Counted from the stretch's first letter, positions 11,320 to 20,300 are shown. The stretch: DNA of 39,398 bases from Cymbomonas tetramitiformis (GCA_001247695.2 LGRX02013809.1:1-39398), one strand, 5' to 3'. Numbers and translations are program-made. Notes: a model not told the origin generated them from the letters alone.

Positions 11320-12047
11320 GTCCAGTCCGGCGAGGTGGTGAATCGCAGGTTCGCAGCTTACCTCCCTTAATCTCGTCTTATTTTTTCACAGTATGTAAGC
11401 TTGATTTCCTCAGGCCCGAGATATATAACGTTCGCGCAAAACACCTCTCCGGTCCTTCTCGCAAAAGACCTCTCCGTCCAATAGACCTCGCAAACCACGG
11501 TATTTTTCAATGACATTACAGCAAACAATTTTGACTTTACGTACTCAGGGGCTGAACTTGCGCTTAACTTATGCTGAACTGACGCTCAACTTACGATGAC
11601 CTTACGATGAAAAATTAAGGGGCGGAAGTTTTCCGCATGCGCGCTTGCTTCACCTACGTACACTCTCGCATGTATTTTTATTACGTTCAACACATTTTCC
11701 CTTCTTAATCTAGCTGTCTTAAGTCCCTCGTTCCTTTACCGCACAGGATCTTTCTTGCGCAAGAAGAATCTTCTACTAGCACGCCTTCGCTCCCTTCTTC
11801 TTCTTGTTCGGTTGTGAGGACTGAACCAGTCTCACAGGTATGTAAGCAAATAAGCACTTACAGGTAATATGATGCCATGATCATAGGATGTGCATACAGT
11901 ACATGGATAATATCGGATACGGATCTTTTTAATTACTCTTTTGGTCAAGTTGCCTAACAGCCACAGAGGTGGCTGCAGTGTACGACAAATTTAAACTCAA
12001 CCCCGAGAGCTTGCACAGCTCTCTACTTAAGGTAACTCGTCCTTACC
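11320..12047. other. 5' region of the retroelement, no gene
   Basis: Contains short repeated words (CTTACGATGA, GCTGAACTTGCGC/GCTGAACTGACGC) at about 11545-11610, then unremarkable sequence up to the RT start codon. It may hold the 5' part of the Penelope-like element, but no copy of the 3' terminal sequence or of the ribozyme was found here. Confidence 0.4.
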
Positions 12048-13758
12048 ATGCCACTTCATGTGTTCAGTCATTTGCTGACTGCAACAACCAATCAGCTAGG
12101 AAAGGCCACGGATGACAGAGGGGTGCAGTACTCGTCGGAATGGGGAGTGGGGTTCTCGTGGCAAAAGGCGAAGGAGGTCAGAGAGTGGGTCCGAGCGGGG
12201 GAGGCCGAACGGAATGTCTTTAAACGGTTTGATGAACTGATGCGGGGAGATGTGGCGGCGGGGATGCTTCTCCAGAAATTCGGAGGCAAGCTGGAAACGA
12301 CACTGGCAAGGAAGGCGGCGGCGGGAGGTGAGACACCGTCGGAGGGGGGCTTGACCCTCACACGGTGTAAGGAGCTGATTGGTAGGCTGGGAGGACTGGC
12401 GAGGGGGGTATTGGACAGGAATGTGGCGGTCGGTTTCGGAGTGTGTGAGCAGGTGTACCGGGGATGGCTGGAGAAGGAACGTGATGGCGGCAACTATGTC
12501 AAGGAGGTGAGGGAGCAATCGGCGGTGGTAGACGTGATGTTTGGGAAATTTATGTCGGCGGGTCTGAAGGGAGTTGCTAAGTTCAACCTGGGTGGCTCTT
12601 TCGGAAACCTGTATGTGTTGCCTAAGCATAAGGATTTGACACTGTTGGAGAAGCGGAGACCAGTGGTTCCAGGTTTCACGGCACCGGACAAGATGCTCCA
12701 GAACCGGCTAGGCAGGGTACTTTGCTTCCTGATCGAGTCCCTAAAGGGACACTTCAATGTGTCCACCACGCAGGACATAGTGCCGAGGCTACAGGACTTC
12801 AACGGACGGCTGGCGAAGGGAGATGTGGTGATGGCGGCTAGCTTCGATGTAAAGGAGATGTATGTGAGACTGAAGCACCCACAGATCTTGAGTGCAGTTG
12901 AGTTTGTTGTGGGAAAGGAGATGACAGCGCGGGAGGCGGTGCTTGCTTGTGAACACCAGAGGCAGGAGGGGAGTCAAATGGTACGAGACCGGTACCCCCA
13001 GGAGAGTAGCGGCGAAGATGACGGCGGCGCAAGTCCTGGCGGCTACAAGTTTTGTTTTGGAGAATGGCTTTCTCTCGGTGGCTGGAACCCTTGTGAGGCA
13101 GACGTGTGGGATCGGTATTGGAGGGGGGGCGAGCCCCGGGCTAGCACAATGTGTCTGTGTGTTTGGAGAGATGCAATGGATGGCGTCACTCGGTGCAGAT
13201 CGCAGGCTGGCGGGTGTTGAGATGGTCGGGATCAGGCTGATGGACGACTGCACTATAGTTGTGAAACAGGCGGGAGATGGAAGTGATGGTTGGAAAAGGA
13301 GCCTGCGGAGGATTTTCGAGGGTTATATGCACGAGTGTTATCCTGAAGGAGTGACGGTGGAGCAGACCTCGGAAGGGCTGGATTGGCTTTTCTGTGGGAT
13401 GAGGCTGGCAGTGGGGAGCAGAACGGGGGTGTCGGCGAAGATGACAATGAAGAACGTGGAGGCAGGTGTTAACACGGGAGACCAGTTGCTGTTCTTCCCG
13501 TTTGTCTCCTTTGGATCGGACGGGGGCAGGATCCAGAAGATGGCGAGTACACTTAATGCACTCTATAGGGTCGAGAGGCACTGCACACGGGACACGCTAA
13601 AGGCGGCGGCACTGACAGATTTGCTTCGGGAACTCCGGTGGCAACACTACCCGGCCGGGTGGCTCTTTGACGCCTTGGAAAGGATGGTGGCTAGAGCCCC
13701 GTTCGGTTTCTGGAGCAATTTGCAAAAGGAGCTGGAGAGGAGGAGATTGAGACCTTGA
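12048..13758 (+). pseudogene. Penelope-like reverse transcriptase, one frameshift, no GIY-YIG nuclease
   Basis: RNA-templated DNA polymerase of a retroelement. From the ATG at 12048 the first frame gives an ~300-residue N-terminal part and RT motifs YVLPKHKDL (about residue 189), RRPVVPGF, and palm motif A VMAASFDVKEMYVRLKH (about 265). Near 12940-12960 the frame shifts; the second frame (to the stop at 13758) carries GIGIGGGASPGLAQ, the catalytic RLMDDC (codons at about 13234-13251) and LDWLFCGMRL, in the order and spacing of RT domains 4-6. The catalytic tetrad has Met where many relatives have Tyr/Val. No GIY-YIG endonuclease follows (the C-terminus is KELERRRLRP) or precedes. The nearest class I recognise is Penelope-like elements, supported by the hammerhead ribozyme downstream. 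A single-copy rvt-type gene is the main alternative. Confidence 0.75.
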
Positions 13759-14047
13759 GAAGAGGGCGCGGGGCAGACTAATGGGAGGACAGAGGGTGAC
13801 CGGGTCGGAATTTGGTGGCGACCTGGTTGAGTCTGCAGGGTGGCCTACGGGCCAGTGCACTGAGGTAATGGTGGGACCACAGCAGGCACGGCAGGTGCAA
13901 AGGAAACTAGTTGAACTGCGGACATAGGCGGTCTACAGTGCTTTGAGCGGGGGGCCATATTGTGACAGACATATGCAGGATGGATCTGTGCGGACATATT
14001 CCGAATGTTGAGAAGTGACCAAAGTTGGGGGGGGAAATTCTGAGCCT

Positions 14048-14208
14048 GTATTACGAAAGCGTCAGTTTTTTTGAGACATTTTTACGTGAGACAGGTTCCT
14101 GTTTATTACGAAAGCGTGGCAGTTTTTCAGACACTTATACGTGAGACATATTTTGTAGCTGTATTACGAAAGCGTGGCAGTTTTGGACAGATTATTACGT
14201 GAGACAAC
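14048..14208 (+). repeat. three tandem copies of a 55-58-bp unit in the retroelement 3' region
   Basis: Units start at TTACGAAAGCG (14051, 14106, 14164) and each ends near TACGTGAGACA. They sit between the RT stop codon and the ribozyme, with shared TTACGAAAGCGTGGCAGTTT and drift in between. This is a typical position for 3'-UTR tandem repeats of retroelements. Confidence 0.85.
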
Positions 14209-14296
14209 AAGAGGGTATGAGCTGACAGTGACATAGCAGAGTAGTGACACATTGCTCCTGCAACTAAGTACCGAGCACAGGAAGAATAATTTAGTT

Positions 14297-14362
14297 CTGC
14301 TGCAAACCTACTGACGAAGGCTGGCGGCGCAGCCCGAAAAGCTTATAGGACATCGCAAGCAG
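14297..14362 (+). ncRNA. hammerhead ribozyme, type I, in the Penelope-like element
   Basis: The conserved core CUGANGA is present as CTGACGA (14311-14317). Stem II follows as GGCTG...CAGCC (14319-14323 with 14330-14334), then CGAAA (14335-14339). A self-complementary AAGCTT forms a minimal loopless stem III, and the NUH cleavage triplet UUA puts the predicted cut after 14345. Stem I pairs CCTA (14307-14310) with TAGG (14346-14349) and continues beyond an internal loop with CTGC/TGC against GCA/GCAG. Minimal hammerheads with very short stem III are known from Penelope-like elements and are thought to act as dimers. The one odd point is an A-C apposition at the first stem II position (10.1/11.1). 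No second copy was found upstream of the RT. Confidence 0.78.
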
Positions 14363-14576
14363 TATTTCCAGAACTCCGGTATCATTATTGTTATATACTG
14401 TATTAGAAAAACCAAAAATCAAATCCTTGTATCTGATCTGCTGGTGGTTACCCGCGAGCCGGAAACATATAACGGTCGTATCAGGTTATTTCGAGTACGT
14501 GTTGCACATATTTTTATATCGTTAGTTTCAAAACGAAAGAGTTTCTATTAAAAGAACATATTAAAAATCATTAGGG

Positions 14577-15333
14577 GCCGGTGTTAAATTTACTGGAACA
14601 GCGGCAGCCGAACTTGCTAAAAGTGCAACATGGAAATTAACTGATTTGCATTTTACAATTGAAACAATTACATTTTCAAATGGTGTTTACGATAGTGCTG
14701 TCGAAAGAAAACTAAAAGAAGATTCTTATATTGAGATGCCTTTCACTAATTATTTTACCTTTCAAGATACTCAAACGGAAATGACTAAATCGATTCGATT
14801 TTCTTTGTCGGCACAATCTTTGGATATGTTATACGCTGTTCAAAGGCCTCCAAGTTACAGTTCTGTCAATACAGGTTTGCATAAAATTGATAATAAAATT
14901 AGGTGCTACTTTCGTTCCAAGTTATTTCCGGTTTTATGCGGGAGATAATCAATCTTGGCAGTATAATGTCAACTCAATTTATTATCCAAATTATCGTGCC
15001 ACCGCTCTCGATGCTTTTAACTTGGTCACTATTGGTAAAGCTGATAATTATTCCGACGATTCAGGTTGTAAAGTTAATTCTTTAGAAAATTGGTACAATT
15101 CTTATTGGACTGCTATGCTTCGATTAAATATGCCTATGCCAGGTATGGGACCCAGAAATTGTTCAGGAATTGATACCCGGGGTTTGAATTCTTCATTCTT
15201 TCTTCAAACTCAAAAATCATCAACTGCAGACCCACTTCAAACAGCTTTGACGAATAACGAAACATTTATTATTGCACAATGCACAAGTATTATTCGTATT
15301 GGTATGGGAAGAATGATTGAAGTTGTTGTATAA
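14577..15333 (+). pseudogene. PLV major capsid protein, C-terminal part, 5'-truncated and frameshifted
   Basis: Forms the pseudohexameric capsid shell (double jelly-roll). The first frame is open from about 14577 without a start codon (GVKFTGTAAAELAKSATWKL, then IETITFSNGVYDSAVERKLK and SIRFSLSAQSLDMLYAVQRP). At about 14890-14915 it slips into a second frame that runs to the TAA at 15333 (YWTAMLRLNMPMPGM, ending CTSIIRIGMGRMIEVVV). The closing arginine/glycine-rich beta-strand block is characteristic of PLV and virophage capsid proteins. The N-terminal jelly roll is missing; the Penelope-like element lies directly upstream. At about 250 codons this is roughly half the family length. Assignment rests on family resemblance recognised by eye. 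Confidence 0.78.
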
Positions 15334-15363
15334 AAACTAATTTAATTGTAATTGTATATAATT

Positions 15364-15681
15364 ATGGCTGAACAAGCGGGACAAATTTTTGCTTCAAACT
15401 TAGGAAATAAACCATTAGGAAAAGTCGATGTTAAATTACCAAATATGATGTTAACTTCAGGCTTTCGAAGTTCTTCGATGATGATTGTTCCATGTAAAAC
15501 AATACAAGATTTGCGACCACCGGCAAGAGTTTCTAATGTGGACCCTATGTCAGTTTTCAAATCATATACATTAGGACACGGTGATAAAATTACAAAACAA
15601 AATGCTATGTTTTCATTTCCCAATATTCATCCATTAAACAATAAACTGGCACCTTTGGCTTCGACATTCTTTGTGAAATAA
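15364..15681 (+). CDS. small PLV protein of unknown function
   Basis: A 105-residue frame from the ATG at 15364 (MAEQAGQIFASNLGNKPLGK), starting 31 bases after the capsid stop codon, same strand. A TTG 12 bases upstream is also in frame, but ATG is preferred. The translation has a regular mix (SGFRSSSMMIVPCKTIQDLR, SVFKSYTLGHGDKITKQNAM) without transmembrane segment or cysteine motif. The position just after the capsid gene suggests a virion or assembly role, which is inference. Confidence 0.6.
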   Translation: MAEQAGQIFASNLGNKPLGKVDVKLPNMMLTSGFRSSSMMIVPCKTIQDLRPPARVSNVDPMSVFKSYTLGHGDKITKQNAMFSFPNIHPLNNKLAPLASTFFVK

Positions 15682-15836
15682 ATTAAATTATAGGATATAG
15701 TATAACAAATGTCGGGTATGTTATAGTTGTGAAAAAACCCAACCGATTTTTTCATTGTTTCAGGATTTTTTCGTAAACTTCCTTTACGAATACTTGCAAT
15801 ATACGTAAAAAGATGGTTTAAATCAACTTTTTGCAT
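15627..15836 (-). CDS. small hypothetical viral ORF
   Basis: Starts at an ATG (MQKVDLNHLFTYIASIRKGS), AT-rich like its neighbours, 59 bases downstream of the ATPase stop codon on the same strand, and its 3' end overlaps the convergent 15364-15681 gene. No domain recognised. It may be real or the remnant of a longer gene. Confidence 0.38.
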   Translation of the reverse strand: MQKVDLNHLFTYIASIRKGSLRKNPETMKKSVGFFHNYNIPDICYTISYNLIYFTKNVEAKGASLLFNG

Positions 15837-15895
15837 GATTAATTGTTCTTTGTTCTTTACTTTACGTAATAATGGTCTTTATGTGGAAAAAAACT

Positions 15896-16483
15896 TCATA
15901 AGTTATGATTTATTTTTTCAGGAATTATGAATTCAGAATATCGTTTTCGAAACATCGATGGATGATTATCTTTCTTATGCAAATCGATTAACAAAAATGA
16001 GTGAGGTTCATTTGCAGTAGCATAGTTATATACATCATGGAAAGTTTTTTCATCGATTTCTCCGGAACATGATTCGAATATTTCTTGTAATTCTTTTTTG
16101 TCTTTCATTTTAAATACTCCTAAAGAAGTTGCATTGTTTTTCACCGCTCTTGGACAACCTCCAAACTGAGATTTAAAATTCTGAATGCAAATAAAGCACG
16201 ATACGCCTAACGCCCCACCGGTTTCAAAATCAGCTATATGTCGATGTCTTGTGATAAAATTGAGAAATTTTGGAGTTCGAAACAAATTCGTTGATTGACA
16301 ATCATGAACAAAAACAGCCAATATCGGACGTTCACCCTTGTATTTGTGAACGGGCTTTTCGAAACCGTCTGATGTCAAAAAGTCTAACAACAATTCGGGG
16401 TCGATACCATCGATAAAGATATTTCTATTATTTAATTTTTCCATTAACAAATTCCATTTTTTCAAGTCTTCATGATATTTCAA
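15896..16483 (-). pseudogene. PLV genome-packaging ATPase (FtsK/HerA, A32-like), C-terminal part
   Basis: ATPase that pumps genomic DNA into the capsid. The frame contains the Walker B-like strand RPILAVFVHDCQS, the RHRHIADFETGGALGVSCFI block with a following Gln (CIQNFKSQF), an arginine-finger-like region (GGCPRAVKNNATSLGVFKM) and the C-terminal HSFLLIDLHKKDNHPSMFRK. The P-loop (Walker A) and roughly the first 70-80 residues are missing: an in-frame TAA lies four codons upstream of the TTG at 16483, and the divergent gene at 16541 begins within 60 bases. So the gene is 5'-truncated by deletion and cannot encode a working ATPase. Confidence 0.75.
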
Positions 16484-16540
16484 ATATGTGTATTAACGAA
16501 AATGTGATATCAGATAAAAATAATAATGTTTTGGTAAATT

Positions 16541-16774
16541 ATGGAACGTGAACACTTAATAAAAAATGCTCAGATTTTGTACCCTGATTTATCCACATTT
16601 TATATTGAATTGATTGTTGATGATTATATCAAAAGACCACAACTATATGACGATATGTATAATGGAAACATTGAATTACCTTTACCATTGAATAGAGATT
16701 CAAATGAAGATATTGAAATGAATAAAAACTATATTGATATTATAAATAGAGATAGTCATGAGTGTAATATCTGA
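16541..16774 (+). CDS. small PLV protein upstream of the minor capsid gene
   Basis: A 77-residue frame from ATG (MEREHLIKNAQILYPDLSTF, then IVDDYIKRPQLYDDM), acidic and helical in look. It overlaps the start of the next gene by 17 bases, so the two are probably co-transcribed. Function unknown. Confidence 0.62.
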   Translation: MEREHLIKNAQILYPDLSTFYIELIVDDYIKRPQLYDDMYNGNIELPLPLNRDSNEDIEMNKNYIDIINRDSHECNI

Positions 16775-17366
16775 ACGTACACTTTATTTATCAAGTGAAG
16801 ACCTTTCATCATTTGGTGATTCCAGAATTATCAATATCAATATACCAACACAATTAACAAACTACAAAAATACAAACAAATTAAAAATAATTGTAAACAG
16901 TTTTTCGGCTGCAAAGACTTGGTATACCATCAATGAATATAACGGAATTTTCTATATAGCTGATACAACTTCTGATGATTTGTATGAATGTAGAATACCT
17001 GATGGAAATTATACAGATTTAAATGATTTAAAATTGATTTTAGAAACAATTATTTTAGATGTTCTTATTGTGAACTTTGGGTTTGCAAAACCTGCTGATA
17101 GCGTTGATGTTACTTACGATGCAATTTCAGGACATTTTACTATTACACTTAGTAAACCTGCTCCCAATATTAATTTTGTTGCATTTTCAATAACTGGTGA
17201 TTTTCAAGCAGTGCCTGGAAGTCCATTAGATGATGCTTTGAATGCTATATTTAATTCACCAGGAAAGTATAACGATGTTGACCAAATATTAGGTGGACAA
17301 ACAAATAAATCAGTTGCTGGTCTCACAAACATTTCACAGATTAAAGATTTGTTTGATATCGGAACT
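16758..17366 (+). pseudogene. PLV minor capsid (penton-like) protein candidate, 3' end replaced by an insertion
   Basis: About 203 residues before the break. It starts MSVISERTLYLSSEDLSSFG and has beta-rich text (RIININIPTQLTNYKNTNKL, AAKTWYTINEYNGIFYIADT, RIPDGNYTDLNDLKLILE). The position near the capsid and ATPase genes and the N-terminal pattern fit the penton / minor capsid proteins of PLVs and virophages. At 17367 the AT-rich viral sequence stops at a palindrome-ended insertion, and the frame then runs through foreign sequence to a stop at 17477. I do not find the missing C-terminal part farther on. Confidence 0.6.
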
Positions 17367-17477
17367 CTACATAAGAGGCGTGTCCAGGGGGCATCACCTC
17401 TATATTCACCGGTATCCTCTGTACTCCTCTTGATATTTTCCGGTATTTCCCAGTATTTGCGGACGCCTCTTATGTAG
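17367..17477. mobile_element. 111-bp palindrome-ended insertion (MITE-like)
   Basis: The left end CTACATAAGAGGCGTGTCC matches, inverted, the right end GGACGCCTCTTATGTAG (one two-base indel). The interior is pyrimidine-rich with repeated CCGGTAT/CCGGTATTT words. It breaks the minor capsid gene. No target duplication is obvious (GGAACT on the left, TGAGCA on the right), so it could equally be one hairpin end of a longer foreign segment that continues to about 17600. Confidence 0.6.
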
Positions 17478-17602
17478 TGAGCACACCTGGCCATCTCCGG
17501 CACGCAGCACTGGTCACCTACTGTTATTCTGCGTTGGTCCTTACTGTGGATTTGCGTGGGTCTGTGTGTAAGTCTGGTATCAGTCGTTTCCGTGTGTCTT
17601 AT

Positions 17603-17677
17603 AAAAGGTGGCACATTAGGTCATATTATAGACTATATATAAGATAACCAGAATATGACCTAATCTGCCACCTTTTT
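17603..17677 (+). repeat. 75-bp quasi-palindrome, forward orientation
   Basis: Arms AAAAGGTGGCACATTAGGTC and GACCTAATCTGCCACCTTTT surround a non-palindromic core with TATATATAAGATAAC. One of a family confined to the viral interval (also 18406-18479, 24505-24580, 24621-24696, an expanded copy at 17759-18294 and a half-copy at about 20280). Confidence 0.88.
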
Positions 17678-18405
17678 GATTCTCTGTTGTTCACCGCGTT
17701 CACACGTTGTTTTGTATCAGAATTGTTGGAATTATATTTTAGATTTTCTGAATTTAAGAAAGGTGGGGAAATAGGTCATATCATGGTTATCTTATATATA
17801 GCGATACGTCTGCCCGAATAACTTGGGCAATTCGGTCAGAATCGAGTCGGACGTGTGCCCCAGCTTTCCCAAATGCTTTATGAACGGGTGACGGTGTTCA
17901 AGAGCACGAATCGACTTGAATTTCCAAAATCAGCCAGAAGGCATGTGAGCGTTATTATCATGGCCGCCTCTGAGGGCCTGACCGCTCTCACTGCCCCTCG
18001 CCAACCGCCCGACACTTGACACCCCCCATTCGACTTGGTGGAGGTGCTCGCTGAGCTGCACGACGTGTGTGCTGGTCTCGACTTGGTACAGGCTGTTGAA
18101 TCGCGCCATCTCTCCGATCCGCTCAGCCATGAAGCCCTCGATATGTCTTCAGAACCACACTACCTTATCCCACCCCGATATGTGCGGTATAGAGCCGCCA
18201 AGGCGCGTCATTTGTGGTGCATGCATCTTCCCCAGGGGGGCATGGGGAAGGCTCTTTTATCGATAGTCTAGAATATGACCTAAAGTGCCACCTTCTGATT
18301 TTGTTGTGATTCATATTTCCGGTGTGCTTGTTCACCGCGTTCACACGCTGTTTTGTATCATCTCCGATTAATTGTCTGAAATGTATTTTAGATTTTCTGA
18401 ATTTA
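17678..18405. repeat. direct repeats of ~80 bp between the quasi-palindromes
   Basis: Segments at about 17678-17758 and 18295-18405 share three blocks in order: TTTTGWTT near the arm, GTTCACCGCGTTCACACG, and TTTAGATTTTCTGAATTTAA. So the repeating unit is larger than the palindrome alone, consistent with a segmental duplication of palindrome plus flank. Confidence 0.65.
17759..18294. mobile_element. 536-bp expanded member of the GGTGGC quasi-palindrome family
   Basis: The outer arms (AAAGGTGGGGAAATAGGTCA and TATGACCTAAAGTGCCACCT) and part of the core match the 75-bp quasi-palindromes in reverse orientation, but about 460 bases of GC-richer sequence lie within the TATATATA core. The insert has no credible gene. 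This could be the longer parent from which the 75-bp copies arose by internal deletion, or a 75-bp copy into which something inserted. The flanks on both sides (17678-17758 and 18295-18405) share GTTCACCGCGTTCACACG and AGATTTTCTGAATTTAA. Confidence 0.6.
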
Positions 18406-18479
18406 AAAAGGTGGCTAATTAGGTCATATTATGGATTATATATAAGATAACGAGAATATGACCTAATGTGCCACCTTTT
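18406..18479 (+). repeat. 75-bp quasi-palindrome, forward orientation
   Basis: Arms AAAAGGTGGCTAATTAGGTC and GACCTAATGTGCCACCTTTT; core ATTATGGATTATATATAAG. It lies 130 bases downstream of the fibre-like gene's stop codon. Confidence 0.88.
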
Positions 18480-18608
18480 GATTTCGCTGTGATTCATTGC
18501 AAATTATGAATCGCGGTTCTATCCAGGGGTATCACCCAGGTTATTTACGGGAAATATTTCTTATTGTTTATAATATTTTTTATTGTTCACCGCAAATTAT
18601 GTAGATAA

Positions 18609-19466
18609 TCAATTTTGAATTTCTATGAAGTTCACAATAAAGCTTGCTCTCATACCTAGTATATCTGCGTCACCTACTAATTGTAAAGCAAACTGATTAC
18701 CTGGTTTAGTTATATACGTAAATTGGTTTAATACGTCAAGCCTGGAATCACTTTCGTTATATTCCGTTTGCGGCCGAGTAACAGAAACCATATATTTTCT
18801 ACCTGTGATTTGTGGAGCTGTGATTGGTAAGTTTGATGTATCAAATGTTATGTTCAGAGTCTTTCCACCAGTAGCTATATCTGATGAAGTAAATGTCAAA
18901 TCGAAGAAACAAATGAATTTTCCTGCGGGAATTTGCACAATTCTATTACCTGGAGCTCCACTTGTCAAAGCTGTAATGACTTCACAACCTATGTGAGATA
19001 ACTCTGACGGCAATGTCAGTCTATTTAACTCTGCGACAGGAGTTTGAACAATATCAGCTTCTATTAAATTAGCACCTATGATATCACCTAACATGTTAAT
19101 TCTAAAAAATTGATTTGATGGTATAACAGGTCGTTTACGAAACTCCAAAGCATACACTGAATTAACTTCTGATAATTCAACCAGTGATGTATTCAAATCT
19201 ATAAATGTTGAATTAGCAGCTTTTGACCCTTGTAATTCTAAATTTGTCTCGGACCTTAATTGTGCAACGTTGACAATTCCACCATTGATTCTTGCATTTC
19301 CATCTACTTCTAAACCGGAAATTTTTACATTTGCTCCAACGGTTGCCGGTTCCAAAACATTATTTGTTTCGGTCCATTTTGAAGTTTGTGTAGGATTGTA
19401 TGTTTGACCATTAATCGTATCACATGTTAAATTCTTACAAACTAAACTTTGTCCAAAACTTGACAT
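18609..19466 (-). CDS. PLV fibre- or decoration-like virion protein
   Basis: An intact 285-residue frame from ATG (MSSFGQSLVCKNLTCDTING) with a TAG stop. The N-terminal 'leader' followed by short beta repeats (NVKISGLEVDGNARINGGIV, LRSETNLELQG) and a C-terminal beta-rich domain (TLNITFDTSNLPITAPQIT, MRASFIVNFIEIQN) looks like viral fibre or surface proteins with an N-terminal attachment peptide and a trimeric head. No transmembrane segment or enzyme motif. It is the last of four closely packed minus-strand genes (20280 down to 18609), probably one transcription unit. Exact homologue unknown. Confidence 0.6.
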   Translation of the reverse strand: MSSFGQSLVCKNLTCDTINGQTYNPTQTSKWTETNNVLEPATVGANVKISGLEVDGNARINGGIVNVAQLRSETNLELQGSKAANSTFIDLNTSLVELSEVNSVYALEFRKRPVIPSNQFFRINMLGDIIGANLIEADIVQTPVAELNRLTLPSELSHIGCEVITALTSGAPGNRIVQIPAGKFICFFDLTFTSSDIATGGKTLNITFDTSNLPITAPQITGRKYMVSVTRPQTEYNESDSRLDVLNQFTYITKPGNQFALQLVGDADILGMRASFIVNFIEIQN

Positions 19467-19479
19467 ATATCATATATAC

Positions 19480-19731
19480 CTATTTAAATTTCACGCGGTA
19501 TCGCTTTAGCTGTTTTATATGATTAATGCCTAGCAATGGCGGGGCGTTATCAAACACATCTACACTTCCATATGCTACTTCGCCTGTTGCATTTGAAATT
19601 AATGGAACGTTTTGAAATCTTCTAGTTGGCACCCCTCCTCCAACACCTACAGCTGATGACACTCCATTAAAGAATCGCGAGGTACCATCGGGATTAATTA
19701 TCCCTAGACGGTTTGCATCGTTTGTGCTCAT
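19480..19731 (-). CDS. small PLV virion-type protein
   Basis: An 83-residue frame (MSTNDANRLGIINPDGTSRF, SSAVGVGGGVPTRRFQNVPL, ending KQLKRYRVKFK). Its ATG overlaps the stop codon of the upstream gene as TAATG, a sign of translational coupling or tight packing. The fibre-like gene follows 13 bases later. Function unknown. Confidence 0.58.
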   Translation of the reverse strand: MSTNDANRLGIINPDGTSRFFNGVSSAVGVGGGVPTRRFQNVPLISNATGEVAYGSVDVFDNAPPLLGINHIKQLKRYRVKFK

Positions 19732-20018
19732 TAAAGTCCCCCAGCACCCGTATCATAAATCAAAGAAATGTGATTTTGACTACCATTTCCCAAAGATACT
19801 GATACCTTTTTATCATTATTGGTTGTTTTTGCTTTTGTTTTTGGTAAGTTCTGTTTACTATATCTAACTACGTTTCCTTGGGCGTTAGCAATATTTCTTA
19901 CCTTACATCGAGTGTTTGCGAGTCTACCATTTACAATACCTTTTATTCTCATACCGACACCATCTTGAACGACGGTTTCACAACTTGGTAAATTAGGATT
20001 ATTTCGCTTTACAGGCAT
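19731..20018 (-). CDS. small basic PLV protein
   Basis: A 95-residue frame from ATG (MPVKRNNPNLPSCETVVQDG), basic in the middle (YSKQNLPKTKAKTTNNDKK) and glycine-rich at the end (DTGAGGL). Its TAA overlaps the next ATG. It could bind nucleic acid or be a minor virion protein; this is inference from charge alone. Confidence 0.55.
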   Translation of the reverse strand: MPVKRNNPNLPSCETVVQDGVGMRIKGIVNGRLANTRCKVRNIANAQGNVVRYSKQNLPKTKAKTTNNDKKVSVSLGNGSQNHISLIYDTGAGGL

Positions 20019-20027
20019 TGATAATAA

Positions 20028-20280
20028 TCATGTAAAATAATTGAATCCTGGGCTTACCCAAATCAATACACCAGCACCAACACCAGCCACTTTTGATTCC
20101 ATAGCTGTTCCGATATATGAATCGCCCGCCGTAATCTGAGCACTATTGATTTCCTCACCTACTATACACTTCACACGTTGACCCTTTACACACGTATTAT
20201 TTGTGGCAGCTGCATTCCTACATGTCGCGAAACTGCGTCCGATCAACACGAAACAACTCTGAGATGCAACACTGTCTATG
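20028..20280 (-). pseudogene. PLV small ORF with 5' end cut by the GGTGGC repeat
   Basis: A frame with FATCRNAAATNNTCVKGQRV and a hydrophobic C-terminus (VAGVGAGVLIWVSPGFNYF). No ATG lies at its start; a GTG at 20249 is possible, but the frame stays open through CFV upstream and runs into GCCACCTTTTGATTTT at 20280, an arm of the quasi-palindrome family. The 5' end was therefore probably lost when that repeat inserted or recombined. Confidence 0.5.
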
Positions 20281-20300
20281 CCACCTTTTGATTTTGCCGT
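20280..20300 (+). repeat. half-copy of the GGTGGC quasi-palindrome
   Basis: Only the right arm (GCCACCTTTTGATTTTGCCG) is present, with the same flank word (GATTTTG) seen after other copies. No left arm is found nearby. Confidence 0.6.

Larger units (their letters stand above)
12048..14400 (+). mobile_element. Penelope-like element (approximate limits)
   Basis: RT gene, about 290 bases of 3' sequence, three tandem repeats and a hammerhead ribozyme in that order on one strand. Ends are not defined: I found no pseudo-LTR pair or target duplication. A 5'-truncated viral capsid gene starts at about 14577, so the element or an associated rearrangement probably removed the upstream half of that gene. 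Confidence 0.55.
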
